From positions 1 to 17,746 of the forward strand of contig JAGRMP010000310.1 of the NCBI GenBank assembly GCA_020441225.1: a DNA stretch of 17,746 nt. The letters run 5' to 3'. Shown piece after piece: positions 7,663 through 15,278 of the stretch. The notes beneath the pieces were generated by a model. The model saw nothing but the letters and a program-made list of their open reading frames with translations, had not been told where the DNA came from and did no database searches. The first letter of the stretch is position 1. The number at the start of each line of letters is the position of its first letter. The position numbers and the translations under genes were made by a program. The stretch comes from Maritimibacter sp. (lineage in GTDB: Bacteria > Pseudomonadota > Alphaproteobacteria > Rhodobacterales > Rhodobacteraceae).

Positions 7663-8405
7663 TCCGGTGAACTCCCCAGATAGGCTTTCTGCACCTCGGG
7701 GTGGGCCATGACCTCGGATGGATCGCCCTCGGCCAACACCCGCCCCTCGGCCATGCAGACCAGCCGGGTGATGACCCGCATCAGCGCGTGCAGGATATGC
7801 TCGATCCAGACCACGGTGAGACCGCCCGCCAGCAACCGCTGGATGAGCTCGACCAGGGCGACGATCTCACCCTCGGTCAGCCCGCCGCCGATCTCGTCCA
7901 ACAGGATGAGCCGTGGCCCGGTGGCCAGCGCACGTGCCACTTCCAACCGTTTGCGATCGAGCAGGCCAAGGGTTCCGGCGGGGTGGTTGGCGAGCTCCGC
8001 GAGCCCGGTCTGCTCCAGCACTTCGACAGCGCGGGCCACCGCCGCCTTTTCCTCGAGACAGCCGCCGGCGCGGCCCGAGACGAGAACGTTTTCGAACACC
8101 GACAGCCCGGTGAACGGCCGCGGCACCTGATAGGTGCGCGCCAGCCCCATCCGGCAGCGCTCGGCGGCCGAATGGCCCTCGATATCATGCCCCGCGAACC
8201 GAATCTCGCCGGCGCTAGCCGGAAATGTCCCCGCCAGCGCACCGAACAGCGTCGTCTTGCCGGCCCCGTTGGGGCCGACAACCCCCACGGCCTCGCCCGG
8301 GCAGACGTGAAAATCCACCTCGTGAAGCACCTTGAAACCGCCGTAGCTCTTGGACACGCCCCGGGCGGTCAAGAGCGCCCCGGTCTCGGCCGTGGACCTC
8401 TGCAT
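7659..8405 (-). CDS. Branched-chain-type ABC transporter ATP-binding protein (LivG family)
   Basis: A 248-residue ATPase with Walker A GPNGAGKTT (44-52), the LivG-typical LARTYQVPRPFTGLSVFENV after the Q loop, and Walker B PRLILLDEIGGGLTEGE. In place of LSGGQ the signature reads LGLLDRKRLEVARAL, a variant that is common in LivG proteins and is not a sign of damage. The H-loop is WIEHI. It starts four bases after the binding-protein stop and ends in an ATGA overlap with LivF. It acts as a heterodimer with LivF. Confidence 0.94.
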   Translation of the reverse strand: MQRSTAETGALLTARGVSKSYGGFKVLHEVDFHVCPGEAVGVVGPNGAGKTTLFGALAGTFPASAGEIRFAGHDIEGHSAAERCRMGLARTYQVPRPFTGLSVFENVLVSGRAGGCLEEKAAVARAVEVLEQTGLAELANHPAGTLGLLDRKRLEVARALATGPRLILLDEIGGGLTEGEIVALVELIQRLLAGGLTVVWIEHILHALMRVITRLVCMAEGRVLAEGDPSEVMAHPEVQKAYLGSSPE

Positions 8406-8408
8406 GGC

Positions 8409-9731
8409 TCAGCCCGGCAACTTGTAGGCGGTCATCGCCGCGGTGGTCGGGACCTCGGGGTGATCGGCGTTCGACACTACGTCGAGCTGGTACTCCCAGG
8501 GGCCATCGGCGGCCTGGTTCCACTGCACCCCGACGAGATGGGTCTCGCAGCAATTCGACACGGCACTGCCGAGGGTGCCGCCCGAGAAGTCGATCGGCCC
8601 GACGGCGGTGTTGCATTCGAGCCCCGCCATTGCACCGGCGATGGCGGGCTTGTCCTTGGGCGCACCGGAGGCGACGAGGGTCGCGACGGCGGCATCGAAC
8701 AGCGAGGCGGTGGCGCCCACCTGCTGGTTCCACTGCTTGCCCGAGGCCGCTTCATAGCCGGCCGCGATCTCGGCGGAGGTCATGCCGAGGGCCGGCGAGG
8801 AGAACGGGAAGTTCGGGTGCCAGTAGGCGCCGGCGTGCAGCCCGTTGCCGAGCGGGCCCATGGCCTCGAGCTCGGCGGCGAACAGGCCGGCCTTGGCCAT
8901 CTGCATGATCCTGGTCTGTGCCGCGAGCCCCTGCTGAGCGGCCTGGCGCCAGAACACCGGGAAATCGGGCGGGAACGGAAAGGCGTTGACGATCTCCACG
9001 CCCGCATCCTTGAACGCCTTGATATGCTTGGTAAAGTCCGCGCTCATGTTTTCGTAGGGGCCCGGGTCGATACAGTCCCAGCCCGCCTCCTGCAGCGCTG
9101 GCATCAGGGCACTGCGGATGGCGTTGCCGTCGGCATCGTTGGGCATCAGCATGCCGACCTTCCTGTTGGTGTCGAGCTGCGACCACTGGTCGGTGTAGAG
9201 GGTGACGAAATTCGAGGTGCCGAAGCAGAAATGGTAGGTCCATTTGAAGGTCTGCTCGCCGGGCTTGCCGCCACGGCCAAAATAGAAGCTCTCCCACGGC
9301 GCCGTCGTGGACAGGCACGGCATGCCGGCAGCTTCGCAGGCGTCGGCGACCGGGTTCACGGTCTCGGGGGTCGAGGCGGTGATCATCAGGTCGATGTTCG
9401 CGCCGTTGATCAGGTCCTTGGTGACCTGGCTGGCGCGCACCGGGTCGGATTGGGTGTCGCCGAGCACCACCTCGACGGCGTAGCGTTTGCCGCCGATGTC
9501 GAGCCCATCCGCGAGGTTGGCCTGGAGTTTTTCGATCAGGAAAGCGTCGCCCTCGCCGAAGATCCCGAGCGGGCCCGAGCGTGGGCCGACGAAACCGATC
9601 CGAATGGTATCCTCCGCGGCCGCGAAAGCGCGGGTCGCGAAGGCGGGCACGGTCGCGGCGAGACCCGCGGTGCCGAGCATCCGGTTGAAGCAACGACGCG
9701 ACAGAAATCCCCGTTCCTTGGTGTTGTACAT
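8409..9731 (-). CDS. ABC transporter periplasmic substrate-binding protein (Leu/Ile/Val-binding type 1 fold), Tat-exported
   Basis: A 440-residue periplasmic binding protein. The ATG at 9731 is chosen because it follows a strong Shine-Dalgarno (AGGGAGGA) and begins a signal peptide; the open frame upstream of it has no such support. The signal has a twin-arginine motif, SRRCFNRML (11-19), then a hydrophobic stretch ending near AFA/AAE (about 37-38). The mature protein starts with DTIRIGFVGPRSGPLGIFGE, the usual opening of amide/urea/branched-chain-type binding proteins. It continues with LGDTQSDPVRASQVTKDLI and TASTPETVNPVADACEAAG, which are conserved in the family. It captures the import substrate and delivers it to LivHM. 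Its gene sits between the esterase and the ATPases, tying transport to the oxidation genes. The ligand is unknown; the catabolic neighbours favour an aromatic or related compound over an amino acid. Confidence 0.94.
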   Translation of the reverse strand: MYNTKERGFLSRRCFNRMLGTAGLAATVPAFATRAFAAAEDTIRIGFVGPRSGPLGIFGEGDAFLIEKLQANLADGLDIGGKRYAVEVVLGDTQSDPVRASQVTKDLINGANIDLMITASTPETVNPVADACEAAGMPCLSTTAPWESFYFGRGGKPGEQTFKWTYHFCFGTSNFVTLYTDQWSQLDTNRKVGMLMPNDADGNAIRSALMPALQEAGWDCIDPGPYENMSADFTKHIKAFKDAGVEIVNAFPFPPDFPVFWRQAAQQGLAAQTRIMQMAKAGLFAAELEAMGPLGNGLHAGAYWHPNFPFSSPALGMTSAEIAAGYEAASGKQWNQQVGATASLFDAAVATLVASGAPKDKPAIAGAMAGLECNTAVGPIDFSGGTLGSAVSNCCETHLVGVQWNQAADGPWEYQLDVVSNADHPEVPTTAAMTAYKLPG

Positions 9732-9793
9732 GTTTTCCTCCCTTGGTTGATCGGCACCCGCCGACTTCTTCTTTCGCTGGCCCGCGTCCCGGA

Positions 9794-10681
9794 TCAGACG
9801 AGACGACCGCGCAAAAACGCGCCGGCCTCGTCGATCGAGCCCATTCCTTCTTCGAGGAACGGAGCGAAAAGCTGGTGGTTGTGGCACATGCCGTCCCAGA
9901 CCTTGAACGCGACGTCGACGCCCGCGGCGCGCATGTTGTCCGCCAAAGTTTCACTGTCGGACCGCAACAGCTCCCAACTGCCGACGTGGATGAGGGTCGG
10001 CGGCAATCCGGACATGTCGGCATAGAACGGCGTGGCTTCAGGTGACCTGCGGTCGCGCTCGCCGAGAAGCAGCATGTTGAACACGTCCATCAGGTGCCGG
10101 TCGACCAATGGCGCGTCGGCGTTTTCCCGATGCGATGCCCCGTCGCCCGCAAGATCGAGCGCTGGCGACATCAGCATCAGCGCGGCCGGCAGGTCCGCGC
10201 CTCTGTCTCGCCCTCGAACCGCCGCGGCGAGCGCCATGTTGCCGCCAGCGGAATCGCCCGCAAGGCACATGTTTTTTGGCAGATAGCCCGCCTCCAGGGC
10301 CCATTCCCAGGCCGCGTAGACGTCGTCATGACTGGCAGGGGCCGGGTTCTCCGGCGCAAGACGATACTGCACCGAGAGCACGGTGATCCCCGCCGCACGG
10401 GCGAGGTTGGAAGTGATCACCCGGTGCGACCGCGGGGTACCGAACAGCCAGCCACCGCCGTGGACGTAGAGGATCAACTTGTGGTCCGGCGCGCCGTCCG
10501 GCCGCAGGAACTCGCATTCCTGCCCGTTGATCTCCACCGGCTCGACCGAAACGTTTTCGGCCACCGGCGTGGGCGCCATCATCGCCTCGAACCAGCTCCG
10601 CATCTCCGCCGGACCGCCGTTCTCGGGCGGCGGGTTCTGCGCGCGGATCTCGAGGACCTGGTGTAAATGCTCTATTGGCAT
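9794..10681 (-). CDS. Alpha/beta hydrolase, HSL-type (family IV) esterase
   Basis: A 295-residue esterase/lipase-fold hydrolase. The oxyanion-hole motif HGGGW (74-78) precedes YRLAPENPAPA (106-116), and the nucleophile S144 lies in GDSAGG. The catalytic histidine is probably H267 in WDGMCHNH. The acid is probably E237 in GSWELLRSD, with D242 as the alternative. The family hydrolyses short-chain and aryl esters or acetylated alcohols. The start at 10681 is chosen for its GGAG Shine-Dalgarno and normal family length; the open frame reaching back to 11536 is a shadow of the ADH gene. It lies 56 bp after the ADH and 62 bp before the binding protein, all on one strand. It probably releases the alcohol that the ADH oxidises. 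Confidence 0.93.
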   Translation of the reverse strand: MPIEHLHQVLEIRAQNPPPENGGPAEMRSWFEAMMAPTPVAENVSVEPVEINGQECEFLRPDGAPDHKLILYVHGGGWLFGTPRSHRVITSNLARAAGITVLSVQYRLAPENPAPASHDDVYAAWEWALEAGYLPKNMCLAGDSAGGNMALAAAVRGRDRGADLPAALMLMSPALDLAGDGASHRENADAPLVDRHLMDVFNMLLLGERDRRSPEATPFYADMSGLPPTLIHVGSWELLRSDSETLADNMRAAGVDVAFKVWDGMCHNHQLFAPFLEEGMGSIDEAGAFLRGRLV

Positions 10682-10737
10682 ATGTGTCTCCGTTGTTCTT
10701 TCACGTTCTCCGGCCGAAGCGGCACCCGCGCCGGCCG

Positions 10738-11844
10738 CTACCCCTGGCCGATTCTGACGATCGGCTTGATTGCAATGCCCTTGTGGCTGTCCTCGATCGC
10801 CCGGTTGATCTCGTCGAACGGGTAGAAGGTCACCAGCCGGTCGAAGGGGAAATCGCCCGCCTGCCACAGCGCGATCAGCTCCGGGATGAAACGGTCGGGC
10901 TGCGAGGCGCCCTCGACCACACCGATGAGTTTCTTGCCGGACGACATGAAATCGGTGTTGTCGACACAGATCTGGCTCTCGGGCATCGGAGCGCCAAGCA
11001 CGGCACAGGTGCCACGCGGGGCGAGCGCATCGACCGCCTGGCGGATCACCGGCGGCAGGCCGGTGGTGTCGAGCGCGTAGTCGACGCCGAAACCGCCTGC
11101 CGCGCGGATGGTGCCGACCACGCCCTCTGCGGCGGCGTTGACACTGTGGGTCGCGCCTAGCTCGCGGGCGACCTCCAGCCTCGCGTCGTTGAGGTCGACG
11201 GCGATGATCGTTGCGGCGCCCTTGGCCTTGGCCGCCATCACCGCCGACAGCCCGACCGAGCCCGCGCCGAAGACGACGAAGCTTTTGCCGGCCGCGACTT
11301 TGAGCGCGTTCATCACCGCGCCCGCGCCGGTCTGGATACCGCAGGCGAGCGGCCCGAGCAGGTCTAGCTGCGCGTCTTCGGGCACCTTCACCACGTTGAC
11401 ACTGTGACACAGCGCATGGGTGGCGAAGGAGCTCTGGCCGAAGAAATTGGAATGGATCTTCTCGGCGCCTTTCGACAGCGCGACGCTCTCGTCGGGCCGG
11501 GTAGCGAAAAAGTTGCGCGGGAAGAACTCGTAGCAATAGGCGGGCTCGTCGTCGGCGCAGGACGGGCAGCTGCCGCAGGAGTTGAAGGTCATGACCACAT
11601 GGTCGCCGGGCTTCACCTTGGTGACGGCGGCGCCCACCTTCTCGACCACCCCGGCCCCCTCGTGCCCCAAGACCGCGGGCATCGGTGTGGGAAGGTGGCC
11701 GGCCATGACCACGAGGTCGGTGTGGCAGACCCCGGTGGCGACGACCTTCACGAGGATCTCATCGTCGCGCGGGTCTTCGAGCTCCAGTTCTTCGAGGCTC
11801 AGTTCTTCGCCCGCCCCGTGGGCGACCGCTGCTTTGATCTTCAT
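10738..11844 (-). CDS. Zinc-dependent NAD(P) alcohol dehydrogenase (aryl-alcohol dehydrogenase-like)
   Basis: A 368-residue medium-chain dehydrogenase. The catalytic zinc ligands are C40 (GVCHTD), H61 with E62 (LGHEGAG) and C168 (PLACGIQTG). Structural zinc ligands are C90, C93, C96 and C104. The Rossmann motif is GAGSVG (193-198). The CGIQTGAGAV block and overall length match aryl/benzyl alcohol dehydrogenases such as XylB of the TOL pathway. It would oxidise an aryl or alkyl primary alcohol to the aldehyde with NAD+. The start has a GAGGAG Shine-Dalgarno and lies 11 bp after the ALDH stop, so the two are co-transcribed. A glutathione-dependent formaldehyde role is less likely given the length and the esterase/ALDH context. 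Confidence 0.94.
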   Translation of the reverse strand: MKIKAAVAHGAGEELSLEELELEDPRDDEILVKVVATGVCHTDLVVMAGHLPTPMPAVLGHEGAGVVEKVGAAVTKVKPGDHVVMTFNSCGSCPSCADDEPAYCYEFFPRNFFATRPDESVALSKGAEKIHSNFFGQSSFATHALCHSVNVVKVPEDAQLDLLGPLACGIQTGAGAVMNALKVAAGKSFVVFGAGSVGLSAVMAAKAKGAATIIAVDLNDARLEVARELGATHSVNAAAEGVVGTIRAAGGFGVDYALDTTGLPPVIRQAVDALAPRGTCAVLGAPMPESQICVDNTDFMSSGKKLIGVVEGASQPDRFIPELIALWQAGDFPFDRLVTFYPFDEINRAIEDSHKGIAIKPIVRIGQG

Positions 11845-11855
11845 CTTTTATCTCC

Positions 11856-13328
11856 TCAAAACGGGTAGACGCGCGGCTCGGCCAGCGTGGTGATCCAGAC
11901 CCATTGGGTGAATTCCTCCCAGATCGCCGGGCCCGAGATCCGGGTGCCGTTACCCGAGCGACCGCGGCCGCCGAACGGCGCGAACGGGCTCGCGGTCACG
12001 GTCTGGTCGTTGATGTGCAGATGGCCGACCTTCAGCCGGTCGCCGAGGCGCCGGGCGCGGCCGGTATCCTTGGCGATGATCCCGGCGGCGAGGCCGAAGC
12101 CGGTGGAATTGACCATCTCGACCAGCGCGTCTTCGTCCTCATAGGCGACGACGACCGCGACCGGGCCGAAGATTTCTTCGTCGAAGGCGCGCATGCCGGG
12201 GGTGACGCCCGCGAGCACCGTGGCGGGGTACATCGTACCCTCCGCCTTGCCGCCCGCAAGCAGCCGCGCCCCCCTTGCAACCGCATCGTCGACGATGCCC
12301 TGCACCCGGCTGACTTCCTGCCCGGCGATCAGCGGCCCCAGCGCGCATTGGTCGGTGGCGGGATTGCCCACGGGCAGGTGCCCGGCCTTGGCCGCCAACG
12401 CCTCGGCCAACGTGTCGGCCATCGCGCTGGGCGCCATGACGAGCCCGGTCGCCATGCAGATCTGCCCCTGATGCAACCAGGCCCCCCAGGCGGCGTTGGA
12501 GGCGGCGGCGTCTAAATCGGCATCGTCCTGGATCACCAGTGCGTTCTTGCCGCCCAGCTCGAGCTGCACCCGCTTGAGGTTGCGCCCGCAGGCCTCGCCG
12601 ACCTTCGCGCCCACTTCGGGTGAGCCGGTGAAGGAAACCATGGCGATATTGGGGTCCTCGCACATCGCTCCCCCGACATCGCCGCCGCCGGGCACGATCT
12701 GGAGGAGGTCCTTCGGCAGGCCCGCGTCCTCGAACACGCGCGCGATGATCACGCCGCCGGTGATCGGAGTGCGCGGGTCGGGCTTGTGCACCACCGCGTT
12801 GCCGGTGGCGAGCGCGGCGGCAATGGCGCGGATCGACAGGATCAGCGGGAAGTTGAACGGCGAGATGACTCCGACCACGCCGTGGGCAACCCGCACAAGC
12901 TCTTCGTGACGGCCGTCGAGGCTCGGGATGATGCGCCCCTGCGGCTCGACCGCGGCGGCGGCGGCGGCGCGCAGAAAACCGGCGCTGTGCTCGATCTCGA
13001 TCCCGGCCTTGGGCGGGATCGACCCGGTCTCGCGGATGATCCAGGGGATCAGCTCGTCGCCGTTGGCATCGAGGATGTCGGCGGCCCGGTTGAGCAGCGC
13101 GGCACGCAGATGCGCCGGCGTCGCCTCCCAACCGGGCTGGGCCGCAGCGGCGGCGGCGGCCGCACGGGCCACGTCGTCGGCATTGGCCTTACCGACACGG
13201 GCGACGAATCTGCCGTCGGCCGGTGCGGTCACTTCCACTTCGCCGGCGCTCGATGCCGTCCAGCCGCCAACAAAGACCTTGCCGCTCCAGCGCGGCGTAT
13301 CGAGAAAGTTGTGAGTGTCGCCGTCCAT
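11856..13328 (-). CDS. NAD(P)-dependent aldehyde dehydrogenase (benzaldehyde dehydrogenase-like)
   Basis: A 490-residue ALDH-superfamily enzyme with N159 (SPFNFPL), K182 (VVHKPDP), FTGSPEVG (233-240), the general base E257 (LELGGKN) and the nucleophile C291 in HQGQICMATG. The GQICMATG form and the KPDPRTP block recall benzaldehyde dehydrogenases of the XylC/vanillin-dehydrogenase group. It oxidises the aldehyde made by the adjacent ADH to a carboxylic acid. It is the first gene of the minus-strand operon. Its start follows a GGAGG Shine-Dalgarno spaced 8 nt. An alanine-rich stretch near 56-63 and another near 121-126 are simple composition features. The start is well supported, although a possible upstream ORF overlaps it in another frame. 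Confidence 0.95.
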   Translation of the reverse strand: MDGDTHNFLDTPRWSGKVFVGGWTASSAGEVEVTAPADGRFVARVGKANADDVARAAAAAAAAQPGWEATPAHLRAALLNRAADILDANGDELIPWIIRETGSIPPKAGIEIEHSAGFLRAAAAAAVEPQGRIIPSLDGRHEELVRVAHGVVGVISPFNFPLILSIRAIAAALATGNAVVHKPDPRTPITGGVIIARVFEDAGLPKDLLQIVPGGGDVGGAMCEDPNIAMVSFTGSPEVGAKVGEACGRNLKRVQLELGGKNALVIQDDADLDAAASNAAWGAWLHQGQICMATGLVMAPSAMADTLAEALAAKAGHLPVGNPATDQCALGPLIAGQEVSRVQGIVDDAVARGARLLAGGKAEGTMYPATVLAGVTPGMRAFDEEIFGPVAVVVAYEDEDALVEMVNSTGFGLAAGIIAKDTGRARRLGDRLKVGHLHINDQTVTASPFAPFGGRGRSGNGTRISGPAIWEEFTQWVWITTLAEPRVYPF

Positions 13329-13411
13329 GTGCCTCTCCTCCTGTTCGGGGGGAGGCGCCAGGCACAGCTCTCCTGCGACCTGCCGCAGCAGATCTCCGGA
13401 GCGCGACCCAT
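13229..13411 (-). CDS. Possible 60-residue leader ORF overlapping the ALDH start, out of frame
   Basis: An ATG at 13411 sits 7 nt after a textbook Shine-Dalgarno (CAGGGAGGA), better than many real genes here. It opens a 60-codon frame that runs 100 bp into the ALDH gene in a different frame. The peptide begins MGRAPEICCGRSQES and is rich in Arg and Cys; I recognise no family. It could be a leader coupling translation to the ALDH, or a chance ATG behind a purine-rich stretch. Confidence 0.3.
   Translation of the reverse strand: MGRAPEICCGRSQESCAWRLPPNRRRGTWTATLTTFSIRRAGAARSLLAAGRHRAPAKWK
13337..13355 (-). promoter_or_regulatory. Hairpin that could mask the ALDH ribosome-binding site
   Basis: In the transcript, CCTCC (complement of 13351-13355) can pair with the ALDH Shine-Dalgarno GGAGG (complement of 13337-13341) across a 9-nt loop. 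The stem is only five base pairs and such complementarity is common. It is listed because the possible leader ORF is translated straight through it. Confidence 0.25.
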
Positions 13412-13502
13412 GCTGATTCCTCCCTGATGTGGCGATGTTGTCGTTGATGAATCATTGCGCAACGGATTTCGTGCATTCGGCGCTGAATGGGCGTAATACT
13501 AT

Positions 13503-13530
13503 GTTCTAGAGCGATATTTCTGGATGTCAT
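13503..13530 (-). promoter_or_regulatory. Candidate sigma-70-type promoter of the ALDH-to-LivM operon
   Basis: On the minus strand, ATGACA (complement of 13525-13530) is followed after 16 nt by TAGAAC (complement of 13503-13508). They match the -35 and -10 consensus at five and four of six positions. The -35 box coincides with one arm of the candidate operator. No properly spaced -24/-12 sigma-54 promoter was found in the intergenic region. Confidence 0.35.
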
Positions 13531-13582
13531 GAAGTGTTCGTAGATTCATGAAATAATGACAACCCTCGGATAGCTTCATGAA
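13525..13582. promoter_or_regulatory. Candidate operator cluster: repeated TTCATGAA palindromes
   Basis: The divergent spacer has two exact copies of the 8-bp palindrome TTCATGAA, at 13545-13552 and 13575-13582, whose centres are 30 bp apart (about three helical turns). A seven-base copy, TCATGAA, lies at 13527-13533. In addition TGTCAT (13525-13530) and ATGACA (13556-13561) form a larger inverted repeat around the middle copy. The last copy covers the regulator's own start codon, which suggests autoregulation. Binding by the adjacent regulator is inferred. Confidence 0.45.
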
Positions 13583-15278
13583 ATCCAAGAAATCAACCAA
13601 CCGCATCTCTCTCACCGAAGCCTCGCGCCGCGCCCCGCGCATGCTTGCGCGCGGCGATTCGGCTCTGCTCGAGGAAGGCGCGCCGCCGACCCTCGCCGAC
13701 CTTGCCGGCGCGCTGCAATTCGCTCTCGGGGACGGCCGCATCTGGCTCAATGACGAGCGCATGGTCCTGATGCAGACCCGGGTCTTCGGCCATTTGCGCC
13801 GCGAGATAATCGACGCACTCGGGTTCGGTTCCGCCCGCGCACTGTTTCTCCGCGCCGGGTGGCAGCAGGGCAAGATGTATGCCGATCTCCTGCGCAAACG
13901 CTTCCACCAGGATGATCTGACCGCCGCTCTGGCCGCCGGACCGCGGCTGCACACGATGGAAGGTTGGGTCAAGGTGACCACCAAGCGCTTCGAGTTCGAC
14001 CTCGCAACCGGCCACTATCACGGCGAGTTCCACTGGCACGACAGCACCGAGGCGTCCGAACACCTGAGCCACCATGGTGTCGCCGATTGTCCAGTTTGCT
14101 GGATGCAGGTCGGCGCGCCCTCCGGCTTCACCAGCACGCTTTTCGGCCATCCGGTCATCTTTCGCGAGGTGGAATGTGCCGGCCAGGGCGCCGAACGCTG
14201 TGTGGTCATCGGGCGCAATGCCGAGGAATGGCAGGGCGAGGTGCCCGAGCTGGAAATCTTCGGGCTTTCCACCCCGCGAGGCCGGAGCAAGCCGTGGACC
14301 CCGCCGGTCGATCTTCCGCCCGAGGCGCCGCCTGAGGTCCCGCATGCGATTATCGGCAAGTCGGTCTCGATCGAACGCGCCCGGCGACTGCTGGAACGCG
14401 TCGCGGGTTATGACCAGCCGGTGATGTTCCTCGGCGAGCCCGGCACCGGCAAGGAGCTGTTCGCGCGCCGCCTGCACGAATTGGGCCGCACCCCGGCCGG
14501 GCCATTCGTCGCGATCAATTGCGGCATGTACGTTACGTCCGGGGCCGAACGGACGCAGTTCGCCGAGGCGGGGTCGTTCCGGGACGCTGCCGGTGGCACT
14601 TTGTTCCTCAACGACGTTCTGGCCTTGCCGTTGTCCACCCAGGGACGCCTTGCCGCGGAGCTCGCACGCCTCGACGAAGAGGGCGGCGCACCGCGCATTG
14701 TCTCGGCCAGTGGCGGCGACCCGCGCGCGGTCCTCGACAGCGGCGGGTTCCGGGCAGATCTGTTCTATCGTCTGTCGTTGTTGCCGATCGCCATCCCTCC
14801 GCTGCGCCAGCGACGAGACGATCTGCCCATGCTGATCGAGCATCTCCTGCGCCGTCATGCCCGGACCCATCGAAAGCCGATCCGCGCCATCGGCGGTGCC
14901 GCGATGGATCTTCTGCTGCGTTACGACTACCCGGGCAACGTGCGCGAATTGTCGAACATGCTCGAACGCGGCGTGATCTACGCCGAACCCGGCGGCGATC
15001 TGGACATGTCGCATATCTTCACCGGCGTCGAAGAAACGCCGGAATTCGTCGACGGCTTGCACCGCTCCGGAAAGATAGTCCGGCGCACCGCCAGTGGCGC
15101 AGAGGCCGGCACGCGCAGATTCGAGGAGCTAGAAGCCGAGACCTATGCCCGAGCCTTGGAGGAGGCGGGCGGCAATGTTTCCGCTGCCGCCCGTGCGTTG
15201 GGGCTGTCACGCGCAACGCTCGACTACCGCCTGAACAAACACGCGATCACGCCGGCGCGGAGGGCGAAACCGAGATAG
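13578..15278 (+). CDS. XylR/DmpR/MopR-family transcriptional regulator with degenerate AAA+ domain
   Basis: A 566-residue regulator. Residues about 55-165 are the XylR_N aromatic-sensing domain, followed by a V4R domain to about 230. By MopR spacing the zinc site is complete: C174, E197, C200 and C208. H125 and W153 fall where MopR has its phenol-contacting His and Trp. The AAA+ domain (about 256-490) keeps Walker A GEPGTGKE (286-293), FRADLFYRL with R392 and R398, and PGNVREL. However only 23 residues separate NC (314-315) from GGTLFLND (339-346), so the GAFTGA loop is absent. The Walker B DE is N345-D346, and the sensor I ATN is replaced. A Fis-type HTH (about 520-556, NVSAAARALGLSRATLDYRL) ends the protein. 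It is divergent from the ALDH operon and probably controls it in response to an aromatic effector. Confidence 0.92.
   Translation: MKSKKSTNRISLTEASRRAPRMLARGDSALLEEGAPPTLADLAGALQFALGDGRIWLNDERMVLMQTRVFGHLRREIIDALGFGSARALFLRAGWQQGKMYADLLRKRFHQDDLTAALAAGPRLHTMEGWVKVTTKRFEFDLATGHYHGEFHWHDSTEASEHLSHHGVADCPVCWMQVGAPSGFTSTLFGHPVIFREVECAGQGAERCVVIGRNAEEWQGEVPELEIFGLSTPRGRSKPWTPPVDLPPEAPPEVPHAIIGKSVSIERARRLLERVAGYDQPVMFLGEPGTGKELFARRLHELGRTPAGPFVAINCGMYVTSGAERTQFAEAGSFRDAAGGTLFLNDVLALPLSTQGRLAAELARLDEEGGAPRIVSASGGDPRAVLDSGGFRADLFYRLSLLPIAIPPLRQRRDDLPMLIEHLLRRHARTHRKPIRAIGGAAMDLLLRYDYPGNVRELSNMLERGVIYAEPGGDLDMSHIFTGVEETPEFVDGLHRSGKIVRRTASGAEAGTRRFEELEAETYARALEEAGGNVSAAARALGLSRATLDYRLNKHAITPARRAKPR

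Noticed and set aside
7659..8405. LivG lacks a canonical LSGGQ signature
   Set aside because: The LxLLDRKRLE form is a common LivG variant, and Walker A, Walker B and the H-loop are intact.
9794..11536. Very long frame suggesting an ADH-esterase fusion
   Set aside because: Only the part after 10681 shows esterase motifs. The upstream part is an out-of-frame reading of the ADH gene, which has its own start, stop and zinc motifs.
13459..13475. Sigma-54-like promoter on the minus strand (TGCACG then TTGC)
   Set aside because: The spacer between the two elements is 7 nt, three more than the -24/-12 consensus allows, and the GG of the -24 element is absent.
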